Positions 1-5,947 of a stretch of 6,060 nucleotides of DNA are shown piece after piece (position 1 is the first letter of the stretch; the number at the start of each line of letters is the position of its first letter). The stretch covers positions 1 to 6,060 of the forward strand of contig JAFOCX010000080.1 in assembly GCA_017380975.1 (NCBI GenBank), given 5' to 3'. The notes under the pieces were generated by a model that was not told where the DNA came from, did no database searches, and worked only from the letters and a program-made list of their open reading frames with translations. The translations under genes and the position numbers were made by a program. The DNA comes from Lachnospiraceae bacterium. Its GTDB lineage: Bacteria > Bacillota > Clostridia > Lachnospirales > Lachnospiraceae.

Positions 1-528
1 AATCATGAAAAACCGGTCTGGGTTGAATTAGGTCTTCAGACAATCCATGAAAAAACGGCGGAATTTATCCGCCGCGGTTATAAACTTTCTGTTTTTGAAG
101 ATGCGTACCATCGACTGAAAGCAGCCGGTCTCTCGGTTATCGTCCATGTGATCCTTGGACTTCCGGGTGAAAGCAAAGAAGATATTTTAGATACAATACA
201 ATATCTGGCTTCCCTGGAGCATGACGGGAAGCACATTGACGGGATCAAGCTGCAGCTGCTCCACGTCCTCAAAGGAACCGATCTCAATGATATTTATCTC
301 TCCGGTGCTTTCAAAACCATGGAACTGGATGAATATCTGGAACTGGTCGGAGAGTGCATCAAGCTCCTTCCTCCGGACATCGTCATCCACCGGATCAGCG
401 GCGACGGTCCGAAGTCTATCCTGACTGCGCCACTTTGGAGTGGAAATAAAAGGCTGGTACTGAATTCCATGACTAAATATTTGAAAGAACATGAGGTTTG
501 GCAGGGGAAAGAGGTTTCACTCAGCTAA
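1..528 (+). CDS. TIGR01212/YhcC-family radical SAM protein, C-terminal part (5' end outside window)
   Basis: The reading frame is open from the first base and ends at TAA 526-528, giving 175 visible residues of a family usually a little over 300 long. The N-terminal CxxxCxxC cluster-binding motif would lie upstream of the window, so it cannot be checked. The visible part matches what I recall of E. coli YhcC and Bacillus YtqA: VWVELGLQT near the start, then the HVILGLPGES strand-turn, GIKLQLLHVLKGT, and PPDIVIHRISGDGP followed by LTAPLWSGNKR. These proteins carry a radical SAM TIM-barrel domain, bind a 4Fe-4S cluster and S-adenosylmethionine, and are predicted to be cytoplasmic. Their substrate is not established as far as I know, so no specific reaction is assigned. 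The gene converges on the DegV gene and ends in a shared terminator hairpin. Family assignment is confident; function is not. Confidence 0.9.
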   Translation, partial: NHEKPVWVELGLQTIHEKTAEFIRRGYKLSVFEDAYHRLKAAGLSVIVHVILGLPGESKEDILDTIQYLASLEHDGKHIDGIKLQLLHVLKGTDLNDIYLSGAFKTMELDEYLELVGECIKLLPPDIVIHRISGDGPKSILTAPLWSGNKRLVLNSMTKYLKEHEVWQGKEVSLS

Positions 529-538
529 ACCTCTTTTT
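508..538. terminator. Intrinsic terminator shared by two convergent genes
   Basis: A 10-bp perfect inverted repeat, AAAGAGGTTT (508-517) and AAACCTCTTT (527-536), encloses a 9-base loop. On the plus strand the right arm runs into five T residues (534-538), a usable U-tract for the radical SAM gene. On the minus strand the hairpin is followed by only three T and then four C, so termination of the DegV transcript is probably weaker. The hairpin includes the last codons and stop of the plus gene, and its right arm touches the minus gene's stop codon (537-539). Confidence 0.8.
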
Positions 539-1373
539 ATAACGCCACAATAATGCCGCCATCATTTGCATACACCGTCGATACACCGGCTGTATCTGTA
601 ATGACAACCTCTTTAAATTTTCCCTGAGAGTAAAGCATCTCTTTCACTTGCTCTGCGCGTTCCGGAGCATTAACATGAGAAATCACAAGACGCTTCTCTT
701 CTGTCTTTTCATTATCTCGGAACACGATCTCTACCATTCTCTTTAATGCCTTATTGATGCCGCGGGCCTGGTCTAATTTAATGATCTGTCCCCCCTCTGC
801 ACTCATAACCGGCTTGATGTTCAGCGCAGTCGCGATAAATGCGGACAGTCCTGTCAATCTGCCGTTTTTCTTTAAAGTATCCAATGTCTCAACAACAAAA
901 TACGTGTTCATACGATCACGGTAAGCATTCGCTTCCTTCTCAATCTCTTCGAAGGAAAGTCCCTGCTCGCAAAGGTCGCGGATGTGAAGTGCGATATTCA
1001 GTTCACCGCTGGACGCAGATTCAGAATTGATCACGCAAATATTTTTCGGACCATATTCTTCCTCATATAAAGACTTTGCCAACACTGCACTGTTGTAACT
1101 TCCGCTCAGCGGACCGGACAACGTTACGACAAAAATATTCTCTGCGTCGCAATGGTACGCTTCTTTGAACATCTCCGGAGACGGGCACGCTGTTTTCGGA
1201 TAGTCCTCACTCTCTTTCACCAGGCGGATAAACTCTTTCTGGTTAAATGTTTCATCGTCAATAATGGTTTTATCTTCTATCATCAGGGTCAGCGGGATCA
1301 TCTGAAAATGCGGATCCTGTTTTAATTCTTTTGTCAGATCGAGACAGCTGTCACCGATAATTTTGTAGGTCAT
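537..1373 (-). CDS. DegV family protein (FakB-like fatty-acid-binding protein)
   Basis: This 278-residue protein has the usual length for the DegV family. Members bind one fatty acid in the cytoplasm, and FakB members present it to the kinase FakA for phosphorylation and entry into phospholipid synthesis. Family signatures in order are YKIIGDSCLDL at the N-terminus, TACPSPE (61-67), LSGPLSGSYNSA (85-96), VINSESASSGE (114-124), LDTLKKNGRL (164-173) and LNIKPVM (184-190). The conserved Arg is R172. The C-terminal motif is unusual: the family's common H-x-G-P near the end is replaced by Y-A-N-D (268-271). The start at 1373 is preferred over an in-frame ATG at 1421, because GGAGGT sits 6 bases upstream and the family N-terminus begins there. 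No FakA-like kinase is in the window, so a role in fatty-acid use is inferred from the family only. Confidence 0.9.
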   Translation of the reverse strand: MTYKIIGDSCLDLTKELKQDPHFQMIPLTLMIEDKTIIDDETFNQKEFIRLVKESEDYPKTACPSPEMFKEAYHCDAENIFVVTLSGPLSGSYNSAVLAKSLYEEEYGPKNICVINSESASSGELNIALHIRDLCEQGLSFEEIEKEANAYRDRMNTYFVVETLDTLKKNGRLTGLSAFIATALNIKPVMSAEGGQIIKLDQARGINKALKRMVEIVFRDNEKTEEKRLVISHVNAPERAEQVKEMLYSQGKFKEVVITDTAGVSTVYANDGGIIVAL

Positions 1374-1379
1374 ACTTCT

Positions 1380-1385
1380 ACCTCC
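1380..1385 (-). promoter_or_regulatory. Ribosome binding site fixing the DegV start
   Basis: On the minus strand GGAGGT lies 6 bases before ATG 1371-1373. It supports this start over the longer in-frame ATG at 1421, which would add 16 residues that do not resemble the family. Confidence 0.8.
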
Positions 1386-1446
1386 GGAATATCTTACTCT
1401 TGTTGCGCGTATTGTCAACAACTATACAACGTTTTCAATACTACTT

Positions 1447-1475
1447 ATTATAGTCATGACAACTCTCATCGTCAA
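1447..1475 (-). promoter_or_regulatory. SigA-type promoter of the DegV gene
   Basis: On the minus strand, TTGACG (1470-1475) and a consensus TATAAT (1447-1452) are separated by exactly 17 bases. Transcription would start near 1440, leaving a leader of about 67 bases. Because it lies beyond the terminator of the upstream protease gene, it makes degV an independent unit. Confidence 0.75.
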
Positions 1476-1491
1476 TCTTTTTCATTGAAAC

Positions 1492-1523
1492 AAAAAAGGC
1501 TCCTTGTCACTTCAAGAAGCCTT
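1492..1523 (-). terminator. Intrinsic terminator of the htpG-protease unit
   Basis: On the minus strand, AAGGCTTCTTG (1523-1513) pairs with CAAGGAGCCTT (1506-1496) across a 6-base loop, followed by T residues at 1497-1492. The stem is a full 11 bp in the minus-strand RNA thanks to one G-U pair (1502 with 1517). The same site would be an A-C mismatch in plus-strand RNA. That asymmetry and the T-run show it serves the minus-strand genes. It starts 11 bases after the protease stop codon. Confidence 0.9.
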
Positions 1524-1533
1524 TGCAAGTTCA

Positions 1534-2499
1534 TTAGAATATGTAAGATAAAAACTCTATCGCACAGATCACAGCATAAATTGCAAATCCCGGATTCAAA
1601 TATACGAAGATTTTGTGTTCAGAAGGTGGACCGTTATGGTACGTCAATTGTAAGTACCAGTATTTTCCATATCGGATCAGAATCACCACTGCACATACAA
1701 CGATGAAAACGATCGTCAGCAGCAGTCCGATCAGATACAGCATGGAAAGAATCTCGCCTCCAACTCCATAAGCGATCGATTCTCCCAACGCGACCAGCGT
1801 ACTAAAAGAATTCACCGAAATATGGAGCAGGATCGTATATCGGATACTGTTTGTTTTTACTGCCACATATCCAAAGACCAGACCGATCGCTGTCGCATAC
1901 AGGCACTGGGAAATATTTCCGTGCATCAATCCAAACATTACCGCTGTATAAATGACCGCGGTTCGGTCTCCAAACAATCTTGCCCTTTTAAGAAGAAATC
2001 CGCGAAACATCACTTCTTCCATGATCGGACCTAGGATACACGCATAGATGAGCATCGCCGGAGTAAAATCCATAGCCATTTCCACCACCGGGTTCATTGT
2101 CATCGGATCTTTTCCCGTAAACCGGGCGATATAGCCATTTATGAAAATTCCCGCAAAATTCAGCAGATATCCCACACCAAGACTGGCAACGATACAAATC
2201 ATAAAATCCTCTGCTGACAGTTTCCGGAGCGGCAAACGCTCTTTTGGAAGCAGGCACAGGATCAGATATGCAGGAATATGGGCAATTCCCAGAACCAAAA
2301 CATACTGCACCAGAACGTCCGTCCAGGGTGATTGGAAAAGCCAGGAAAGCCAGCGATATCCGCCGGCCTCCTGACTGGTTATAAACTTGTAAACGCTTTC
2401 ATAAATCGTACCACCCAGGTGACTGAATCCCATCAATATACTTGCGGACAATCCCAGAATGGTAAAGGTGATGATCACCTTACGTCTGCTAAGTTCCAT
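1534..2499 (-). CDS. CPBP family (CAAX/Abi-type) intramembrane glutamic metalloprotease
   Basis: The 321-residue protein is very hydrophobic, with about seven or eight likely membrane segments. All three signature motifs of the CPBP family (Rce1-like) are intact: E161-E162-x3-R166 (EEVMFR), F189-x3-H193 (FGLMH) and H226-x3-N230 (HISVN). In Rce1 these residues form the active site inside the membrane. Bacterial members are variously linked to peptide or bacteriocin processing, self-immunity or membrane protein turnover. The substrate here is unknown. A long hydrophobic segment follows the catalytic core (about 249-277), and another (about 302-321) ends at the C-terminus, which is longer than the minimal core. 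The start is supported by AAGGAA 6 bases upstream (2506-2511). The gene follows htpG by 17 bases with no terminator between, so co-transcription is likely. No bacteriocin or precursor peptide gene is visible nearby. Confidence 0.9.
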   Translation of the reverse strand: MELSRRKVIITFTILGLSASILMGFSHLGGTIYESVYKFITSQEAGGYRWLSWLFQSPWTDVLVQYVLVLGIAHIPAYLILCLLPKERLPLRKLSAEDFMICIVASLGVGYLLNFAGIFINGYIARFTGKDPMTMNPVVEMAMDFTPAMLIYACILGPIMEEVMFRGFLLKRARLFGDRTAVIYTAVMFGLMHGNISQCLYATAIGLVFGYVAVKTNSIRYTILLHISVNSFSTLVALGESIAYGVGGEILSMLYLIGLLLTIVFIVVCAVVILIRYGKYWYLQLTYHNGPPSEHKIFVYLNPGFAIYAVICAIEFLSYIF

Positions 2500-2516
2500 A
2501 CTCGTTTCCTTTATTT

Positions 2517-4457
2517 CTATTCTTCACCTGTCATGAGCATCATGATCTCTCCGCTTCTTGCGATGAACTTTGTCATGCGCTCCGGAGTCAGGCTTCCGTG
2601 TGCCAGTTTTGCAAGGTCATAAAGCTGCTCACAGATCTTGGCTGTGTGCTCACCGTCTTTATGAGCAAGAACATATTTTACAAGGCTGTTATTGGCATTG
2701 AGAACCAGAGTCTCGGAAACCGGGAACATATCTGCACCCATGCCCATACCCTGTGCACTGTACATCTTCATCATTTCCTGGATACGTCTGCTCTCCTCAG
2801 AAACTGTGATCATGGATGCAAGACCTGTATTTTTCAGGTTCTCGACTTTTACATCCAGCTGCTCCATTCCAAGTGCTGCTTTAAAGATCTCACTCAGGGA
2901 CGTCTTTGCATCTTCATCTGTCACAGCATCAGCCTCTTTGAAAATATCATTCACATCCGCATCGATGCGCTGGAATTTCACGCCTTCGTTCTTGTACTCT
3001 AACTGGCTCATGAACGGATTGTCGATCGCCTGTGTCAGATACACAGCCTCTAACTCCGCGTCCTTAAACATGTTGATATACTGGCTCTGCTCGATCGCAT
3101 CTGTCACGTAGAATACCTGATTTTCATGGTTCTTCTCTTTTGCGATCTCCAGATAATCTTTTAATGTCACGTATTTGTCTTCCAGATTTTTGAAAATGAT
3201 GTAATCATTCATCTTGTCAGCAAATTTTTCATCTTTCAGGCAGCCGAATTTGATGAACGGATTGATATCGTCCCAGTATTTCTCGTATGTCTCACGATCT
3301 GTTTTGCACATACCGGACAGTTTATCCGCAACTTTCTTTGTGATGTAATCAGAAATCTTCTTTACAAAACCATCGTTCTGAAGAGCACTTCTGGAAACAT
3401 TGAGCGGAAGGTCCGGACAATCGATAGTGCCCTTTAAGAGCATTAAGAACTCCGGAATTACCTCTTTGATATTATCTGCGATAAATACCTGGTTGTTGAA
3501 CAGTTTGATCTTACCTTCGATGCTCTCGTACTCCATGTTGATCTTCGGGAAGTAGAGGATGCCCTTTAAGTTGAACGGATAATCCATGTTCAGGTGGATC
3601 CAGAACAGCGGTTCTTTGTAATCCTGGAATACTTTTCTGTAGAAATCTTTATATTCATCCTCGGTACACTCATTCGGATGCTTGTTCCAGAGCGGTTTTG
3701 TATCGTTAACCGGAACCGGGCGCTGCTCGATTTTGTACTTCTGAGTTTCCTCTTCCACGATGGTCTCAACGATCACATCACTGTCCAGAAGTTCCTCTGC
3801 CCCAATGGTCTCCGGCATCGGCTCGCGAGTCTCATCATTCACATAAATCTCTACCGGCATAAATGCACAGTATTTCTGGAGAACTTCACGGGCACGGAAC
3901 TCGTTGGCGAACTCTGTGCTGTCCTCATTTAAGTAAAGAGTGATCACTGTACCGTGACCTGCTTTATCACCGTCTGTCATCTCAAACTCTGTACCGCCAT
4001 CGGATACCCAGTGAACCGGTTTTGCATCTGCTTTGTAAGATAATGTATGGATCTCTACACGATCAGCCACCATAAATGCAGAATAGAAACCAAGACCGAA
4101 ATGACCGATGATCTGGTCTTCGCCTGCTTTATCTTTGTATTTGTTTAAGAAATCCTGGGCACCGGAGAATGCGATCTGGTTGATGTACTCATCCACTTCC
4201 TCTTCTGTCATACCAAGACCATTGTCTTCGATCTTGATCGTTTTGTCAGTCGGATTGACGGTTACGAGCACTTTGTATTCCGGATTTTCCGGCTCCTCAT
4301 ACTCACCCATCAGGGCCAGTTTCTTCAGTTTTGTGATCGCATCACAGCCGTTGCTGACTAACTCACGGTAAAAGATGTCATGATCAGAATATAACCATTT
4401 TTTAATGATCGGGAAAATATTCTCGCTGTTGATAGAAAGACTTCCTGTCTTTGCCAT
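2517..4457 (-). CDS. htpG: Molecular chaperone HtpG (bacterial Hsp90)
   Basis: The protein has 646 residues, close to the usual 600-650. HtpG is a homodimeric cytoplasmic ATPase that remodels client proteins together with DnaK. The N-terminal GHKL ATPase domain shows E32, N36 and D39 in RELVSNGCDAITKL, the nucleotide-binding DNGLGM (78-83), the lid segment GHFGLGFYSAF (118-128), and HGTVITLYL near 168-176. The middle domain shows KPLW (254-257) and LPLNVSRSALQND with the conserved Arg at 356. A C-terminal dimerization domain completes it. The start at 4457 is chosen over an ATG at 4475 because AAGGAG lies 9 bases upstream and MAKTGSLSI is the usual beginning. The ATPase N-box reads SNGCDA rather than the more common SNASDA, with catalytic positions kept. 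A CIRCE operator upstream indicates HrcA-controlled heat-shock expression. The CPBP protease gene follows closely. Confidence 0.97.
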   Translation of the reverse strand: MAKTGSLSINSENIFPIIKKWLYSDHDIFYRELVSNGCDAITKLKKLALMGEYEEPENPEYKVLVTVNPTDKTIKIEDNGLGMTEEEVDEYINQIAFSGAQDFLNKYKDKAGEDQIIGHFGLGFYSAFMVADRVEIHTLSYKADAKPVHWVSDGGTEFEMTDGDKAGHGTVITLYLNEDSTEFANEFRAREVLQKYCAFMPVEIYVNDETREPMPETIGAEELLDSDVIVETIVEEETQKYKIEQRPVPVNDTKPLWNKHPNECTEDEYKDFYRKVFQDYKEPLFWIHLNMDYPFNLKGILYFPKINMEYESIEGKIKLFNNQVFIADNIKEVIPEFLMLLKGTIDCPDLPLNVSRSALQNDGFVKKISDYITKKVADKLSGMCKTDRETYEKYWDDINPFIKFGCLKDEKFADKMNDYIIFKNLEDKYVTLKDYLEIAKEKNHENQVFYVTDAIEQSQYINMFKDAELEAVYLTQAIDNPFMSQLEYKNEGVKFQRIDADVNDIFKEADAVTDEDAKTSLSEIFKAALGMEQLDVKVENLKNTGLASMITVSEESRRIQEMMKMYSAQGMGMGADMFPVSETLVLNANNSLVKYVLAHKDGEHTAKICEQLYDLAKLAHGSLTPERMTKFIARSGEIMMLMTGEE

Positions 4458-4466
4458 AATAAACCA

Positions 4467-4472
4467 CTCCTT
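4467..4472 (-). promoter_or_regulatory. Ribosome binding site fixing the htpG start
   Basis: AAGGAG on the minus strand lies 9 bases before ATG 4455-4457. The alternative in-frame ATG 4473-4475 sits directly upstream of this Shine-Dalgarno and has only a weak AGAAAG before it, so the shorter start is preferred. Confidence 0.8.
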
Positions 4473-4484
4473 CATCTATCTTTC

Positions 4485-4499
4485 TCTGCACTCTGCAGA
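4485..4499. repeat. Small inverted repeat in the htpG leader
   Basis: TCTGCA and TGCAGA flank a 3-base spacer, a perfect 6-3-6 palindrome 12 bases upstream of the htpG Shine-Dalgarno. In the mRNA it could form a short hairpin that leaves the ribosome site free. Its role, if any, is unknown. Confidence 0.4.
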
Positions 4500-4520
4500 T
4501 ATTCTCTTATTCGTTGGAAA

Positions 4521-4540
4521 CAAACTGTTTGCAACAAACA
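4521..4540. repeat. Overlapping palindromes at the predicted htpG transcription start
   Basis: CAAAC (4521-4525), GTTTG (4527-4531) and CAAAC (4535-4539) alternate in orientation. They give an 11-bp palindrome (4521-4531) overlapping a perfect 6-3-6 palindrome, TGTTTG-CAA-CAAACA (4526-4540). The cluster lies directly after the predicted -10 box of htpG. It does not resemble the CtsR box. It could be an operator or a leader hairpin; the evidence is positional only. Confidence 0.4.
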
Positions 4541-4541
4541 T

Positions 4542-4570
4542 ATTTTAATACCAGATACAGGAAAAGTCAA
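4542..4570 (-). promoter_or_regulatory. Candidate htpG promoter downstream of CIRCE
   Basis: On the minus strand TTGACT (4565-4570) and TAAAAT (4542-4547) are 17 bases apart, a good vegetative promoter. Transcription would begin near 4535, leaving a leader of about 78 bases. The CIRCE element ends only 5 bases upstream of the -35 box, so HrcA bound there could hinder RNA polymerase. Confidence 0.65.
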
Positions 4571-4575
4571 CGATT

Positions 4576-4602
4576 TTAGCACTCATTTCATCGGAGTGCT
4601 AA
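4576..4602. promoter_or_regulatory. CIRCE element (HrcA operator)
   Basis: The site reads TTAGCACTC, nine spacer bases (4585-4593), then GAGTGCTAA. This is an exact match in both half-sites and spacer length to the CIRCE consensus, the operator of the heat-shock repressor HrcA that normally precedes groESL and hrcA-grpE-dnaK-dnaJ. Here it lies between the divergent htpG and phosphodiesterase genes. The distance to htpG (its inner end is 118 bases from the ATG) and the function of htpG make that gene the likely target. The site also lies 39 bases upstream of the plus-strand -35 box, so an effect on that promoter cannot be excluded. Confidence 0.95.
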
Positions 4603-4607
4603 TAAAC

Positions 4608-4635
4608 TTTTTATAAACTTTCTAAACTGAATCAA
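4608..4635 (-). promoter_or_regulatory. Alternative htpG promoter upstream of CIRCE
   Basis: On the minus strand TTGATT (4630-4635) and TAAAAA (4608-4613) are 16 bases apart. Transcription would start at the edge of or within CIRCE, the classical position of the operator in dnaK and groE operons. The boxes match consensus less well than those of the downstream candidate. Confidence 0.4.
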
Positions 4636-4641
4636 GTGGAA

Positions 4642-4670
4642 TTGACGTTCATTTCTGCCTTTGATAAAAT
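4642..4670 (+). promoter_or_regulatory. SigA-type promoter of the phosphodiesterase-cdd unit
   Basis: TTGACG (4642-4647) and TAAAAT (4665-4670) are separated by 17 bases. Transcription would start near 4677, about 30 bases before the ATG. An AT-rich stretch with repeated TAAACTTT just upstream could act as an UP element. Confidence 0.75.
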
Positions 4671-4707
4671 AATAGTAAGAAAATAAATCATAAGAAGGTG
4701 TCCTATC

Positions 4708-5502
4708 ATGAAAGAAAAAGTAATTCTCATGTGTATCGACGGTATGAGACCGGATGGTTTCCTGTCATGCGGAAACCCGTTTATTCATAAAATGATGGAA
4801 CTCGGTTCCTATTGTCTGGAAAGCCGCAGCGTATTTCCGTCCAGCACACTTCCGTGCCATATGTCCATGTTCCACAGTGTCCCCCCGGAGCGACACGGCA
4901 TTCTTTCCAATACGTATGTCCCGATGGTACGCCCGGTATCCGGATTGTTTGAGCAAATCCGTTTAATGGGCGGTATCTCAGATATGTATTATGGATGGGA
5001 ACCGCTTCGTGATATCGGACAGCCAAAATCTCTGATGCGTTCCGGCTATATCTGTGCCAGGGGCGAGGACGATACGGATAACAAACTGACAGAGCTGGCA
5101 TTAAAACGAATCCGCGAAGACCAGCCGGATTTCATTTTTCTCTACCAGGTGGAGACGGATGAAAAAGGCGGTCACGACAATGGCTGGATGAGCGAACCGT
5201 ATCTGGGATACATTCATGTGGCGATTGAAAATGTGAAACGTGTGTATGAAGCGATCCAAGAGGTCCGTGAAAAGACCGGAGACAATTATACATTGATCAT
5301 CACTGCTGACCATGGCGGTCATGACCGACTGCACGGTACACAGATGAAAGAAGATATGACAATCCCGACATTCTTCATCGGCGATCGTTTTGAACCGGGA
5401 AAACAGATTTCTGATGTCAGCATCCTGGACCTTGCTCCGACGATCGCTGATATCATGGGTGTTCCGATCCCAAGAGAATGGGAAGGAACGATCATTCATT
5501 AA
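4708..5502 (+). CDS. Alkaline-phosphatase-superfamily protein, NPP/type I phosphodiesterase-like
   Basis: This 264-residue protein carries a complete-looking two-metal site of the alkaline phosphatase superfamily. Likely metal ligands are D11 (CIDGMRPD), D151 and H156 (ETDEKGGHD), D201 and H202 (ADHGGHD), and H209 (RLHGT). T47 in FPSSTLPCH is the likely nucleophile. PERHGI after it and the C-terminal LDLAPTIADIMGVP are also typical. Enzymes of this type hydrolyse phosphodiester or pyrophosphate bonds, for example in nucleotides; the substrate is not determined here. It is short for the family, since many NPP proteins exceed 350 residues, and it has no signal peptide, so it is probably cytoplasmic. 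The start has AGAAGGTG 7 bases upstream (4693-4700). cdd follows after 13 bases, suggesting a joint role in nucleotide breakdown. A phosphoglycerate-mutase-like or other phosphatase role is less likely. Confidence 0.85.
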   Translation: MKEKVILMCIDGMRPDGFLSCGNPFIHKMMELGSYCLESRSVFPSSTLPCHMSMFHSVPPERHGILSNTYVPMVRPVSGLFEQIRLMGGISDMYYGWEPLRDIGQPKSLMRSGYICARGEDDTDNKLTELALKRIREDQPDFIFLYQVETDEKGGHDNGWMSEPYLGYIHVAIENVKRVYEAIQEVREKTGDNYTLIITADHGGHDRLHGTQMKEDMTIPTFFIGDRFEPGKQISDVSILDLAPTIADIMGVPIPREWEGTIIH

Positions 5503-5515
5503 GGAGGCATGTATT

Positions 5516-5947
5516 ATGAAAGACTCTGCTTACAACTTTGATCCGAAAGAACTGATCCGTGAAGCACTTTCTGCCATGAAACGCGCTTATACCCCTTACT
5601 CACATTTTCAAGTAGGTGCTGCTCTTCTGACAAAGGATGGAAAAATCTATCAGGGCTGCAACATTGAAAACGCTGCTTACGGTCCGACAAACTGCGCGGA
5701 GCGTACCGCATTTTTCCGAGCAGTTTTTGAAGGAGAGCGCGACTTTGAAGCCATCTGTGTAGTCGGTGGAAAAGACGGAATTCCAACTTCCTATGCAGCA
5801 CCATGCGGAGTCTGCCGTCAGGTCATGATGGAATTCTGCAACCCAGAAACATTTTGGATCATTATCGCAATGGATGAAGAACACTACTCCATTCATACAT
5901 TAAAAGAACTGCTTCCGCTCGGTTTCGGACCGGACAATCTGAAATAG
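5516..5947 (+). CDS. cdd: Cytidine deaminase
   Basis: The 143-residue enzyme belongs to the small, tetrameric class of cytidine deaminases, which convert cytidine and deoxycytidine to uridine and deoxyuridine in pyrimidine salvage. The N-terminal YTPYSHFQVGAAL (25-37) and GCNIENAAYG (47-56) are typical. Zinc ligands are C60, C97 and C100, and the catalytic acid is E62, in NCAER and PCGVCRQ. The start is set by AAGGAGG at 5501-5507, 8 bases upstream. This Shine-Dalgarno overlaps the stop codon of the preceding phosphodiesterase gene (TAA 5500-5502), so translation of the two is probably coupled. A longer open frame reaching back to 5390 overlaps the previous gene and is not family-like. No pyrimidine phosphorylase or transporter gene is seen nearby in the window. 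Confidence 0.97.
   Translation: MKDSAYNFDPKELIREALSAMKRAYTPYSHFQVGAALLTKDGKIYQGCNIENAAYGPTNCAERTAFFRAVFEGERDFEAICVVGGKDGIPTSYAAPCGVCRQVMMEFCNPETFWIIIAMDEEHYSIHTLKELLPLGFGPDNLK

Noticed and set aside
1391..1418. Second possible degV promoter, TTGACA with TAAGAT 16 bases on (minus strand)
   Set aside because: Transcription would begin at the ribosome binding site, leaving no usable leader. The promoter at 1447-1475 is better in sequence and position.
1534..2499. CPBP protease as part of a bacteriocin or immunity cluster
   Set aside because: No precursor peptide, double-glycine leader, ABC exporter or regulator gene is found around it. The neighbours are ordinary housekeeping and stress genes.
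2598..3111. Long plus-strand open frames opposite htpG, and similar ones opposite degV and the protease gene
   Set aside because: They run antisense to clearly conserved genes, have no ribosome sites and give low-complexity, non-family-like proteins. They are shadows.
4476..4541. A 21-codon leader ORF on the minus strand ending directly before the ATG at 4475
   Set aside because: It has no Shine-Dalgarno, its ATG lies upstream of the start point predicted for the better htpG promoter, and its peptide shows no attenuator-like features. It is probably chance.
5390..5515. N-terminal extension of cytidine deaminase by 42 residues
   Set aside because: It overlaps the phosphodiesterase gene in another frame and does not resemble the family. 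A strong AAGGAGG sits before the ATG at 5516.
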